Positions 44,597 through 56,311 of a stretch of DNA of 64,000 nucleotides are shown piece after piece. The first letter of the stretch is position 1. Each line of letters begins with the position of its first letter. Both the position numbers and the translations under genes were made by a program. Below the pieces are notes generated by a model. That model was not told the origin of the DNA. It did not search any database and saw nothing but the letters and a program-made list of their open reading frames with translations. The stretch is taken from assembly GCA_963932465.1 (NCBI GenBank), contig OZ010787.1, forward strand, positions 35,344,087 to 35,408,086, in the 5' to 3' direction. The stretch comes from Maratus speciosus (lineage: Eukaryota > Arthropoda > Arachnida > Araneae > Salticidae).

Positions 44597-45590
44597 ATTG
44601 TAACCTCTGTTACTGGACAACATCCACTCAATATACAACATTTATATTCTTATCAAAATATTATTTCTAGTGAATTGTATCATCATTAGTGTACTAGACA
44701 TCAATATGTAATTTTATATCCAAAAGAAAACAATAAAAGGCAATAATTTATATAACTATATATAACCTCTGTTAATTGTATTCAACATTAGAGGCAAAAT
44801 TTTCAGTGCCATGTACTAAATATATTTTTAAATGGTCAAATAATTTTAGTATATTGAAAAAACAGATGCCTTTTGATGGTATGAGAACATTTTTTAAGAA
44901 CTACTCATTTACTACAAGAAAAATATAATGAAAAAGTGCGAGTAACAGAAATTATACAGGGTGTCCATTCTCAACGGTGTCCAATGGCTAATTCCTAAAC
45001 CGTTAGTCAAAGACATATAGTTCCAGTTACAAAAATGTTTTAAATGAGGTAAAGAAATATTTTAAAAGCGATTTGGGTCAATAAAAATATTTCTTAAAAA
45101 ATTACGAAATTTAAATTTTTATACGGTTCCCCGGTCCTATAAGTTATACTTAGCAAACTTTTCCTGTTACACTGACAAGTAAGACAAAAGAAAGTCTCGT
45201 TATTCTGCGATTAAAATTGACCGAGTAATAGCTCTTTAAAGTGGGAGACTATTTTTTGCTGCAAATTAGGGGTCATTCATAAATTTAGTAGAAGTAAAAA
45301 ATTCGTCAGATCGGATTTATGTCAGTATGTAAAATTTAATTTCGTTCGGATATTTGATAGTGAGTTAAAGTTCGAGTACAAATTTTGAAATGGAAAAACA
45401 TACATACGATCGTTGAAGTTAAATAAAAACTTATAAAAATAACATAATTTTTTAAAAGAAATCATGAAAAGAAAGTCTCAAATCCTTACAAAATAAAACA
45501 TATGTTAAAATACATTCATTTTAGCCAATGTGAAACTTAATCGTAATACTTGTACGATTTTTTTTCAAAGCACAGATACACATGAAATAA

Positions 45591-46708
45591 CCCAGCAAAG
45601 AGGAAATTGCTGGCCGGCAGCAATATAGGTGCTGGCAATGATGGAGAAGTGCTGGCTGATGGTCTACCACTGCATGACCACTGCTGGACAGCTTCAGTCA
45701 ACTTTGCTGTTGGAAATCATCACATAAAATTCTGGTGGGCATCCATTTTATCTCATGCGCTGGCCCACCACTACATGGAAGTGCACGAACTTTTGCAGTA
45801 TTATTGCTGGGAACCCTTACGCTAGGTGGCACTGCGAATAACGAAGACATTGAGTATTTGAACACAAACCTGAAATAAATATCTTAACACAATTTAAGCT
45901 ACGAAGCTAATTTTTTTTTAAACTGTAAAAAATATAGCACCACTGCCACCAACAAAACAAATAAGTAAATGAATAAATAAATAAATTCTTTATTTCAACG
46001 CACTTTTTTTTTTCTTCTTAAATCTGGTTTTAATCGGTTACAAAGGATTTCGGTTTTCATTATTTACGCAGTTTAGAATCAATAATAAAAAAAAGCGTAT
46101 AAAATACATAGGATTTCTATACAATAGAATTATTTCTATACCAGTTTAATGATTGGGAACGTAAATCACAAAAGAAAACAACTTGAAATAGTGTAATGAG
46201 AGCTTGAAAACTACGAGCAATCGTAACGTACGCTGAAAGCACTTGTTCATGTCCGATCACGAAAACCAAGCGGCATCGAGCGCGGTCAGTACTTGGGAGG
46301 GTGACAACATGCAGTTCAAATATTTCTATAGACATTTCTATTATAGACACTTCTACAGATGTTTCTATAGCTCTTGGTGAAACTAGCTTATAGAAAAAAG
46401 AGCCATAATTATATAATACTTTTTTTTTATAAAGTTCTATCAGAAATTTTTGTAAGGGAAAGTGCTGGGCCAGCAAAGGAATAGCAGTGGGATAGGTGCT
46501 AGCACTGCAGGAAAAGTGCCGGATTGAAGTAAAGTGGTGGCATACCAATACCGGCCTGCTGTTGGCCATCACTGATGGGCCAGCTGCATTCGGCTTGGAC
46601 ACTTTTCGTCAGGTTTAAGTAATGGCACCCTTGCACTTTACCGCTGATAGCACTGCTGGCTGCCATCTTTTATCCAGCTGATGGCCCACTGTTTCTTTCT
46701 TTGCTGGG
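45591..46708. mobile_element. Innermost element with CCCAGCAAAG termini
   Basis: CCCAGCAAAGAGG at 45591 and CTTTGCTGGG ending at 46708 form short inverted termini. Both subterminal zones are rich in TGCTGGC/GCCAGCA, GGCCCA and GTGCTG, distinctly GC-richer than the flanks. No target duplication was identified and the superfamily is unknown. A 5S rRNA-like segment lies at 46224-46312. The 161-codon minus frame 46602-46117 runs from the subterminal repeat through the 5S-like region and is not credible as a gene. Confidence 0.65.
46224..46312 (+). ncRNA. Degenerate 5S rRNA-derived sequence (partial)
   Basis: CGCTGAAAGCAC, GTCCGATCACGAAAACCAAG, CGGTCAGTACTTGGG and AGGGTGAC align in order and spacing with the middle of eukaryotic 5S rRNA (CGCTGAA...GTCCGATCACCGAA.TTAAGC...GGTTAGTACTTGGATGGG.GACC), which includes the internal promoter. 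The 5' and 3' arms of the molecule are missing or unrecognisable, so it is not functional. It may be a 5S pseudogene or the head of a 5S-derived SINE (SINE3 type) captured by the surrounding transposon. Confidence 0.75.
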
Positions 46709-47640
46709 AAGTTCTTAGAATACTTTAAGCACTTTGTATATGACCCCTGAAAGCATTATTTGTGTTCAGATGCAGAAATGTGATATAAGTCATGCATTTT
46801 TAAAGTTTCATATCTCGGTCAATTTTAGTGTTATATGAACGGGACTTTTTATGTCTTACTTGTCACTTTAATAGGAAAATATTACTAAATATAACTTATA
46901 GGACCGGGAGACCGTATAAAAATTTAAATTTCGTAATTTTTTAAGAAAGGATTTTATTGACCCATATCGCTTTTAAAATATTTCTTTGCCTCATTTAAAA
47001 CATTTTTGTAATTAGAACTATATGTCTATGACAAACGGTTTAAGAATTAGCCATTGAACATCGTTGAGAGTGGACACCCTATATATAGTAACAGAGATTA
47101 CACTTTTTGTAACAGAAGTCACATTGAGCAACGCAAATTGGACAGTAGAAGAGCATTTACATTAATCTAAAAACAATGACACCGTAGAAGCACTTTGATG
47201 GATTTTTATTATGCATATGAATTTTAAACTAGATTTTTGTTTATTTATCCAATATACAAATATGTAGTAACAGAAGTTACAGGTAATAGATGTTGCATTT
47301 AACAAAGAAAAAACTTGTATTTTCAAGAGTTTTATAAAAATGTGTAAATATTGCATTTATTTAAATTAAATTAACTTCATATAGTAGAAATAAAACTTTA
47401 TTTAAAAGGACAATATTTAAATTTAACATTTATATAACAGAAGTTACAAACAGAAAACACACTAACTTGGAATTAAGATGCTTTAGCTCATTGAACACAT
47501 GTGTGCAGAACAAATTCAAAATGGATGTAGCATATTTTTTATAATACTTTTACCTACAAAGAAGCTCAGTAGTATCCTCTGTTGGTGACAATGGAAGTAA
47601 TTTCTTTGATGAGGAAAGTTACAGTAACAGAGGTTACAAT

Positions 47641-49080
47641 TTCAGTGTACAAAATTTTATCTTAAAATATAATAATAAAAAATAAATATTTCAGTGTTTT
47701 GGGCCTAACTAGTTAAAATACTAGGTTTTATAATTACGTAAATCCAGTTTAAAATATGATTTTAAATATTATTAGGTAAAGCTTTAAATTGAAAACTATG
47801 CCTACAGTTATCTGGACAGACAGTTTTGTAAGTCAAGATGAATAAAAAGGGATAATTTAAATTTAAAAAAATAACTTTTTAAGCATTCTTTTTCCCTAAT
47901 GAATTCCTTACTGATTATTTTAATGGAAACAAAAAAAAAAGTGTCCTTCTTATTTTACGGAGAAAAAAAAATATTTTAATTGGGGACATGAAAAGGACAT
48001 AATTTTTTTGTTTCACCCTGATAATAAAAATATCTGTGCTGAAAATGCTATCTTTTTACGCCATTTCAAATTAAAAAATTATCCAACGTAAAATATTAAA
48101 ATGCTTAAATTATGAATATTTCGCCTTAGATTTTCATGTACACAAATTTCTAAAAATTACAAAAAAAGAAAAGAAAAAAAGAAAATAAAAGAAAAGAAAG
48201 AAAGAAAGAAAGAAAATAGCCTTTTCATTTATTCTGCACGTATAAAAGAATATCAGACTCAAATTGTTTCAAAATATACGCTGAAACTACAAATAATGAT
48301 ATTGAAATGATAATTTGCACTTACTTTCCGATATTTTTTATGACTCACATTTATCAGAGTTTCTTGGTATTTCTTGTCGTTTCAAAATTTTAACTAACGG
48401 ATGAAACGTTCTTATATATAAAGATTATAAAGAAAGAAAATGTCAGAATTTATATAAAGATATTTCAGTAAATTTTATTTTTAAAGCCATAAGATTTCCC
48501 GAGTTTAATTTATTTTACGAATAAAACACTATTGTAACTCGAAATTTGAAGACCATAAAAAGAAAAAAAAAAGAACATATTTTTCAGACTTCTTTTTCAT
48601 ATTGTAAGATAAATAAACTTATCATAGTTTGAAATTTTTTCTATGAAAGGGAAAGCCTTACAGTTTCAGGGGAAAAAGTTGATATAAAGATAGGTTTGTC
48701 TTTGTTTGATATAAAGATTTTTTTTTCTTCTTAAAGTGATAGGATTTCCAGAGTTTAAAATGTTCTTTTGCAAATAAAACATTATTAACTCCAAATATGA
48801 TGACAATGGGAATAAATAAAACAGACATTTTATTTAAAATATTTTTGTGTTCCATAAATAAGATTTTTTGCACTGGATTTTGAAAGAAGAGTGGATATAT
48901 ATGTATTTTTTAGATAGAAAGAAACAATTTCTTGACTTTGTAAGGTAAACCTTCCTATACTGCGGATGTTTGGTACAAATGAGTCATGTTTTGTCTCCAA
49001 CTTCAAATACGTGAAAGGTACTCTATCTTACAGGCTCTCGTGGTTTCTGGTGCCGAATGAATGTATCGGCCAGAACAATG
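47641..49080. other. Unassigned AT-rich region with GAAA repeat and a diverged duplication
   Basis: A (GAAA)n-type tract lies at about 48163-48216. Segments at about 48440-48560 and 48690-48810 share GATTTCC(C)GAGTTTAA and AATAAAACA(C)TATT and are probably an old tandem duplication of about 255 bp. No gene was recognised. Confidence 0.45.
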
Positions 49081-49088
49081 CTCTAAAC

Positions 49089-49764
49089 CAGTGTTTCTCA
49101 ACGTGTGTGCCGCGGCACATCAGTGTGCCACGAGAGATTGTCAAATGTGCCGCGAGGTGTTTTGACAAATAATTAAAATTGTACGGTGTCGTATCAATGA
49201 AACGACATTTTCTATTTATCATGTGCCTAACACCTAAAAACAACTTTCCTTCGCTTTCAATTGACGAACATGTATGGTTAACGAACCCATTTGTAATTTG
49301 CAAGACACCAAATTTGACGGCAGAAAAAGTAAGCTCAATGAATTGAGAAAAGGTAAGCTTTACCGTTCAAAAATCTTCAAGAAAAATTTGGATGAATTTT
49401 GGCTTTCTATCAAAAAATGTGTGCTTCGCAATCTGCGTGAAAGTTATTAAAATTCTTCTGCCTTTTGACTCTTCATAAATCTGTAAATTTAGATTTTCAG
49501 CACTGACAGAAATCAAGTCCAAAAAGCAAATCAGGTTTTTCAAAGTTGACGATGAAGTGCGAAATTGTCCGGCGACTTAAAAACCTCGTTTTGACTTAAT
49601 TTGTTCAAGAAAATACTCTGAGCCCTCTCATTGAATAAATTTTGTAAATAAATATGTTTTTTCTTTGTATCATACAACTTTCTTATTATTTATATTCAGG
49701 TATGCGGCAAATAATTCATGATATTTTTAGTGTGCCGTCAACCAAAAAAGGTTGAGACACACTG
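49089..49764 (+). mobile_element. hAT element with perfect 8-bp target duplication (676 bp)
   Basis: CAGTGTTTCTCAAC at 49089 and GTTGAGACACACTG ending at 49764 are near-complementary. CTCTAAAC flanks it at 49081-49088 and 49765-49772. The interior keeps a transposase C-terminal relic (49265-49640), so this is an internally deleted copy of a coding hAT. Confidence 0.93.
49265..49640 (+). pseudogene. hAT transposase C-terminal (dimerisation) region, dead
   Basis: The frames read DEHVWLTNPFVI at about 49264, then DEFWLSIKKCVLRNLRES at about 49391, then in another frame IKILLPFDSS (stop) ICKFRFSALTEIKSKK and VDDEVRNCPAT (stop) KPRFDLICSRKYSEPSH. This follows the C-terminus of hAT transposases of the ZMYM6/SCAND3-related type, whose usual text is ILLPF.T.YLCE.GFS.L..IK.K.R. 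and L...EPRFDLICS. At least one frameshift and two stops destroy it. The N-terminal zinc finger and catalytic core are absent. Confidence 0.8.
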
Positions 49765-49891
49765 CTCTAAACACTGCATCAGCATAAGCAAATTATTTTT
49801 TTCATTTTGTCTATTGCATAGTTGAGGCGTTTCAGTGTGCTTTGAGTGTGCGTCTCGTATGCTTAACGTTAGTGCTTCTGCTGCTTTAGGA

Positions 49892-50008
49892 TTAACACTA
49901 GAATGCCCACTTCAGAGCGGGAAGAAAGGAAAACGCTAATATTAAGTCTATGGGGGGGGGGGGGGGGCGTTATTTTCACATTTCTCCGTTTGATTTTAAT
50001 ATTTTTGA

Positions 50009-50040
<32 letters not shown>

Positions 50041-50354
50041 GCATAGGATAGCTGAGGACGATCTACAACCGGGCTAGTTTTTACTTTTTCGATTTTGATT
50101 TCAGATTTTTAAAAATTACTTTCACTTTCGGAACCGGTTGGAATTAGTTCTGAAATTGAAACTATCCTAATATAAAAAGAACTATAACCAAAATCGAAAA
50201 ACTAAAAACTAGCCCGGTAATAGATCGTCTCAGCTAGCCTATGCAAAAAAATCATTCAAAAATATTAAAATCAAAGCGAGAAATTTGAAAATAATGCCTC
50301 CATAGATTTAACATTAGCGTTTTCTTTCTTCTTGTCACTGAAGTGGGATCTTAA
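49892..50354. mobile_element. Foldback TTAA element, copy 2 (463 bp)
   Basis: TTAACACTAGAATGCCCACTT at the left pairs with AAGTGGGATCTTAA at the right, TTAA on both sides (49892-49895, 50351-50354). The arms share GAAAACGCTAAT and GATTTTAATATTTTTGAATG, and the centre has GGAACCGGTTGGAA. A poly(G) run (about 49951-49967) and poly(T) (about 50018-50040) disturb the left arm. It is related end to end to 9615-10052. Confidence 0.85.
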
Positions 50355-51339
50355 TGCGTCAATTCAGATCTCTCGTTCTTAATATTGGATAAACAATGAT
50401 AACTCTGAGATTAAAGCTGCACCAAAAATAAAATGACAATAAAGATTTTCTATGTCCTGCATTGCTTCTCATTTTGGACAGCAAATAGTTTTGTCTGTTT
50501 AATCGTCCTATGAAAAAAAAAAGGAGAGTACGCTAACTTTATTTCTTTATTTATTCACTATATGTGTATTTCATTTATGAGTATTCATTAAGAAAAAACA
50601 TAGAATATTCCTTTACAAATAGCAATTTACTATGTCAAAACAGAAATCTAATTTGTTATATTGGCCGAACAAGAAGGACTCAGGTTAAAAGAATACAAAG
50701 AATATGCCAAACAATAATATTTCAAGTCTCCAATTGCTTGCCAATTTTAGATTTGATATCATAGCTTTCTTTTTTCCTAAATCTACAGTTACTTTTACTG
50801 TAATCTCTTCCTCCCTCTTGGGTTTTCGTAGAGTATTTTCTATCTTTAATTCCAGGTGTTTCAGTAAATAGTTTCACAGAGTTCATGCTGTAGATCGTAA
50901 GTTACCACTATTTTCGACTAACAATATTCGGCTTATTTAATGACAAAAAGTGTATGATTAAATAAGGCGAATATTATTATTTTCAGTGGTATTCAAATTC
51001 AAGGACTTTAGAAACCCTATGTACTACCCAGTGTAATACGCTGTATATAAAAAAGTCCTTCCAGCCAGTGCCGGGAGGAAGAGGTAGCTTTCATATTCCT
51101 TATTTTTTAAAAGCCAGCTTATATTATTCAAACACACGGAGCTCAAATTAGTGGAACCTGATTATAGAAGATTAAATACTAATTTTTGTCAATATTGAAT
51201 ATGAATGAGAATTTCGCGAAATTAGTCAGCGTTATCAAAGCTGGTTTTATTAAAGTGAATTATATTTTGTTGCCAAATTCGGTGATATCCCGAATTATAT
51301 TAATAATTATATTAACCCGAATTATCGGTGATACCCCGC
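50355..51339. other. Unassigned spacer with a stem-loop
   Basis: AATATTCGGCTTATTTAAT pairs with ATTAAATAAGGCGAATATT at about 50924-50985, one mismatch, flanked by further pairing (CCACTATTTTC/CAGTGG). No gene was recognised. Confidence 0.45.
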
Positions 51340-53421
51340 CATTTTAAAACAACATAATGGGTGCAACAAAGCTCACCAATGAACTTGGTCGAGACCTTAG
51401 TAATTCCTGTGCACATGCTCACTCATATCTAAATCGGTTGATATATACGAGTGCTGTTGCAGGCAAAAAATCAGATTTTTTAAAATGTCACACACATTCG
51501 AAATTCAAACTGCTATTATCTCGGCTTTTTTTAGATAAAGGCAAAACAAAAAATAAACCGGAATCTTTGTAACAAGCTGAAACACATAAGAAAAAAATCT
51601 TTTTCAATTTCTAATTTTTTTGTACCTCATTTTAATTTTTTTTTTAAATTTTTAAATGGCCGCTATTTTGAAACAAGATGGCGGATGAAGTTAGCAAACG
51701 AACTCGGCCGATAGATTGTTATGTACTATGCACATGCCTTGTCACATCCTAATAGGTTCATAAATACGCGTGTTATCGCGTGACAAATATCAGATCGTTT
51801 CAAAGTTTCAAAGTGTCAGCCATGCTAGAAATTCAAAGTGCTATAACTCAGCCATTTTTTAAGATATAGACGAAACGAAAAATGCTCCGAAATATTTGTA
51901 TCAAGGTCAAACACATAAGAAAAAAATCTTTTCAATTTCTAATTTTTTTTTTTTACCTCATTTTAAATTTAAAAAAAATAATAATGGTCGCCATTTTGAA
52001 ACAAGATGGCGGATGATGTTGGCCAACGTACTCGGTCGAGACATTGGTATTTACTATGTACACACCAAGTTATATCCAAATCCGTTCAAAAATACGCGTG
52101 TTATCGCGTGACAAAAATCAGATAATTTCAAAATGTCAGCCACACTAGAATTTCAAAGTGCTATAACTCAACTGTTTTTTAAGATATAGACGAAACAAAA
52201 AATGCTCCGGAATCTTCGTATCAAGCTCAAACACATAAAAAAAAATATTTTTCTATTTATAATTTTTTTGTACTCCATTTTAAATTAAATTTTTTTTTAA
52301 ATTTTTAATGGCCGACATTTTGAAACAAGATGGCGTATGAAGCTGGCCAACGAACTCGGTCGAGACATTGCTATGTACTATGCACATGCCTTGTCACATC
52401 CAAATCGGTTCATAAAAACGCATATTATCGCGTGACAAAATCAGATCGTTTCAAAATGTCAGCCATGCTAGAAATTCAAAGTGCTATAACTCATCCATTT
52501 TTCAAGACATAGACGAAACAAAAAATGCTCCGGAATCTTTGTATCAAGCTCAAACATATAAGGAAAAAATCTTTTTCAATTTCTAATTATTTTGTACCTC
52601 ACTTTTAAATTTAATTTTTTTTTAATTTTTAAATGGCCGACATTTTGAAATAAGATGGCGGATGAGGCTGGCCAACGAACTCGGTCGAGACATTGCTATG
52701 CACTATGCACATTCCTTGTCACATCCAAATCGGTTCATAAATACGTGAATTATCGCGTGACAAAAATCAGATCGTTTCAAAATGTCAGTCATGCTAGAAA
52801 TTCAAAGTGCTATAACTGTGCCATTTTTTAAGATATAGACGAAACTTAAAATGCTCCAGAATCTTTGTATCAAGCCCAAACACATAAGAAAAAAATATTT
52901 TTCAATGTCTAATTTTTTGTGCCTCATTTTAAATTTTAAATTTTTAAAAAAAAATTTAAATGGCCGCCATTTTGAAACAAGATGGCGGATGAGGCTGGCC
53001 AGTGAACTCGGTCGAGACATTGCTATGTACTATGCACATTCTTTGTCACATCAAAATCGGTTCATAAATATGTGTATTATCGCGTGACAAAAATCAGATC
53101 GTTTCAAAATGTCAGCCATGCTAGAAATTCAAAGTGCTATAACTCAGCCATTTTTTAAGATATCGACAAAACTAAAAATGCTCCAGAATCTTTGTGTCAA
53201 GCCCAAACATATAAGAAAAAAATCTTTTTCAATGTCTAATTTTTTTGTGCCTAATTTTAAATTTATTTTTTTAAAATTTTTTTAAATGGCCACCATTTTG
53301 AAACAAGATAGCGGATGAAGCTGGCCAACGAACTCGGTCGAGACATTGGTATGTACTATGTACACACGAAATTTTATCCAAATCGGTTCATAAATACGAG
53401 AGTTACAGTATGACAAAGATC

Positions 53422-53471
<50 letters not shown>
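51340..53471 (+). repeat. Satellite E, second array (seven monomers of about 325 bp) ending in (AT)n
   Basis: The motif (G)CCGCCATTTTGAAACAAG recurs at about 51345, 51658, 51987, 52312, 52633, 52962 and 53289, spacing 313-329 bp. Each monomer also has ATGGCGGAT close by, making a CCGCCAT...ATGGCGG inverted pair. The last monomer stops at ATCAG and passes into (AT)n at 53424-53471, exactly as in the array at 3-4.4 kb. The right flank with terminal hairpin is missing here. Confidence 0.88.
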
Positions 53472-53473
<2 letters not shown>

Positions 53474-53937
53474 CTATTAATTAAACATTACCGACCATCA
53501 TTAAAAACCGCATTATTGTGACTGAAAAATGGATGCCACAAACCTATAATATAGAACTATATGTATAAAATAAAGTACCTTATACTTAATTACAAGAATT
53601 AATAAGGAAGAATAAAAAAAGAAGAATATGGATTCCGAAAAAATTTAAAATCTTATATATTGAATAACGTATTCAAGAGTACAGAATTCAATGATATAAG
53701 CAAATCGGTTGTTTTCTGTGAGAAAAAGGCTAAAAGCTGATTTTTTTTTTCTGTACCCGAACAACCAATAGAACCAAAAGAATAGTCTCAAGATGAAAAC
53801 AGAACATTATCAAATGGCATGAAATGGAAAAAAAACTCTACAACCCATAAATATTTAATTTATAGCAATAGAAATCTTACACAACTTACCGAATAAATTC
53901 CCAGTAGATTTTCAAAATATATTCCCGAACATGGAAT
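53472..53937. other. Unassigned AT-rich spacer
   Basis: No recognised element. It ends at the target duplication of the GC-rich insertion. Confidence 0.35.
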
Positions 53938-53952
53938 CCATAAGTATGATAA

Positions 53953-55626
53953 AGACGGGTTACCATCTCCCGGTCCCAGGCCCTCAGAAGGCCCATCTGT
54001 CAACGCAGGGAACCACCCGCGAGACAAGCCCCACGGCGCGTCCCGAAGGACGCCGCCAGACAAGTCCCGGCAAAGCGGAACCCCACGCGCAAACTCCGGT
54101 CAGGCCGACGCGCTGCCCAACACACGCCACGCCGGCTATTCCCAAGTTGGTGAACAATCGCTACGATTGTCCTCACCACCCAGCTAGAAAAACCAAGTGG
54201 TCCCTAAACTTGGTTCCCGAGCCAGTAGACCCCGCAAGCCATCGCAGGAACCAGACGCCTATAAAGACGCTGGGCCCACGGACTGAACCGAGGCTTCCTG
54301 ACCCGGAGTTACTTTACGGCAGGCCCCCAAGATCTGATACCATTTTCCGGCAGAGACATTTATGTGGGCCAGCCGATAGGAAAGTTATTGAAGAGCCCCC
54401 TATCTTGAAGACCAGGGAGGACGGGAAAGTCCCTCCGGCCGTAAAGCGACCCAGCTCCTGGCTTTTCGCCCAAGCCACCCGGCTCGACCGACGGAACCCA
54501 TCGTGGATCACACCGGGAACCAGTTGGCTCAGACTAGGTGCCGTTAGCGACCCCAGGCGGGCACGGAAAGCTCCACCTAGACGGAATAGACTCCGCCTCG
54601 CTAGGGGGTTGGAAGGAACGGAGTACTCGACCCACCGACTCGACCCCATCCAAAGACAGAGAAGCCAGTGGAGGCCGACAGAAGCCCGCCCGCCACTACC
54701 TTACCTCACGGCCGTCGAGGGTACCCAGGCCCGAAGGCCCCTGGCCTCGTGCAGTGACCGACCGCTACCTTTGTTAGTGCGTTCGAAAGTTAGGTGGAGA
54801 CACCTCTAGGTCCTCATCACCAGGCGAGGAAAACTCCGGTACCGCATAGACACGGAGGACCTGGATCGGACCAAGAGTTCCCCTGAGGCACGATGAGCGC
54901 CGCATTACGAGCCTCCGGCCCGTTTCCCTGCGGGAATAGTGTTCGATGGTGGACCTGCCGGCCGACCCCCTCCCAAGGGTCACGACACGACATGGAGCAA
55001 CCAGAACCATACTTGCTTCCCCACGCGACCGCTCCTTGGTCAACGGGGGCACCGCCAAACCCTACCACCCTAAGGGTCGGCTCCCAACTGCTCCAGCTGA
55101 GGTCCTCGGAGGGATGAGCCACCCAAGTCATAAAGTAACCTGGGCGCTGTCCGAAAGCCTCGCCCTTTGGTTGCTCCGGGAGTCCCTGCATGGCGTTCCC
55201 GCGAGCCCCGTCGTCACTAGTGAGCACCGAGGACTTTCCACTACAAAGCCCTCACTCATACCTCAGGCTCCCTCTTAGTCAATTGGTGGATGGGGTCCTA
55301 TCGCCTTAGCTATCCTTTGCCCAGAGTCACCACCCGGTCAATGACCGGCTCTGGGATCGGACTATGGAGCGTCGCTAGCCGGCTTGGCCAGAGAACCTGG
55401 CTGCCGGGGGTGCGGGGATACGCGGGCCCGAGGGCCCCACGCACCAGGCACGACGTCCGTTAACCGTGGCCACCGGACTCAACGCCTGTCGGAGATGAGC
55501 CTCTCGAGGAGGTGGCGATTCGTCCCCATCCGGCCCCCTCGCATTCGTGCACAACGAACTCTGCCGAGCTTCCGGTCACCTCCCCCACTCAAGGGGTCGG
55601 GTCGGAACCAACCGGAGGGCGGCCAC
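53953..55626. mobile_element. GC-rich 1.67-kb insertion with 15-bp target duplication (probable 5'-truncated LINE)
   Basis: CCATAAGTATGATAA occurs at 53938-53952 and again at 55627-55641, exactly flanking a block that is far more GC-rich than the host DNA. There are no inverted termini or LTRs. A long, exact direct repeat with no inverted ends fits target-primed retrotransposition, so a 5'-truncated non-LTR element is the likeliest reading. The minus strand has two overlapping frames (55227-54817 and 55058-54774), one ending PGDEDLEVSPPNFRTH, but no reverse-transcriptase motif. The 293-codon plus frame (53931-54809) is Pro/Arg-rich and starts in the host flank, so it is probably chance. I cannot name the family; a retrocopy of a GC-rich noncoding RNA is an alternative. 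Confidence 0.75.
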
Positions 55627-55641
55627 CCATAAGTATGATAA

Positions 55642-56279
55642 GATTAAGGTGAATAAAACAGTTAAGTTAACACAGAAATTAAAACCTATGGATTCAGTTA
55701 ATTCATTTTGAAATAACAAGATAAATACAATTAATATAATAGAAATAGAAGATAATTACATTATTTAAAATACCTAAAAACATTTTTAAATTGTTTAATA
55801 TCAATTTTACAATATTGCCAATATTCAGCGTTAAATGCCACCTGGTGTAAAAAAATTAAAATTATTACTTTAATAGAAGCTTTAAAAATACAAAATTTTT
55901 TGGTGCTGCCATCTATTATTTTATTTTAAAAACTATTATTATTATTCAAATGTCACAAAAAGAAGAACTAATAAAAGCTAAAGAAATAAAAACATATCAA
56001 CTGCATTACTACACAAATCCTTATATAAAAATACCATACTATATGTCATTATTCAAAAAAATTTAAATAAATTAAATGTTAATAAAATGCTTTCAATATA
56101 TTCTATTACCAAACCCATTTAATCTACACTGAGAAATTAAAAAAAGAAAAAAAATAACATCGATAATATATAGAATATAGCTATATGCTATAAAATAAAA
56201 TAAATTATATATATAATAATAATAATATAAAAAAACTTAATAATTACCATTACATATAAAAAATGAACAGGAAAGAAAA

Positions 56280-56311
<32 letters not shown>

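Larger units (their letters stand above)
44955..47083. mobile_element. TA-target element with about 290-bp inverted termini
   Basis: CAGGGTGTCCATTCTCAACG begins at 44957; the complement ends near 47081, with TA at both outsides. The arms pair through AATTAGCCATTG, AATATTTCTTTRCCTCATTT, a GGACCGG block and TGACCRAGT, for about 290 bp. CAGGGTGTCC starts are common in Tc1/mariner-type non-autonomous elements. A CCCAGCAAAG element is nested in its middle. Confidence 0.85.
44597..47640. mobile_element. Outer transposon with TAACCTCTGTTA subterminal repeats
   Basis: ATTGTAACCTCTGTTACTG (44597-44615) and its exact complement (47622-47640) bound the interval. Variants of the same motif recur inside, in the left orientation at about 44763 and in the right orientation at about 47086, 47264 and 47443. 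Such arrays of short motifs inverted between ends suggest transposase binding sites. The true ends and target duplication were not resolved, and the interval may extend slightly. Subtracting the nested element, about 0.9 kb remains, with no transposase. Confidence 0.55.

Noticed and set aside
46117..46602. 161-codon minus-strand frame
   Set aside because: It runs from transposon subterminal repeats through the antisense of a 5S rRNA-like segment. No domain is recognisable.
53931..54809. Longest open frame in the window (293 codons, plus strand)
   Set aside because: It starts in the host flank before the insertion boundary, is dominated by Pro, Arg and Thr, and has no known motif. GC-rich DNA has few stop codons, so a frame of this length is expected by chance.
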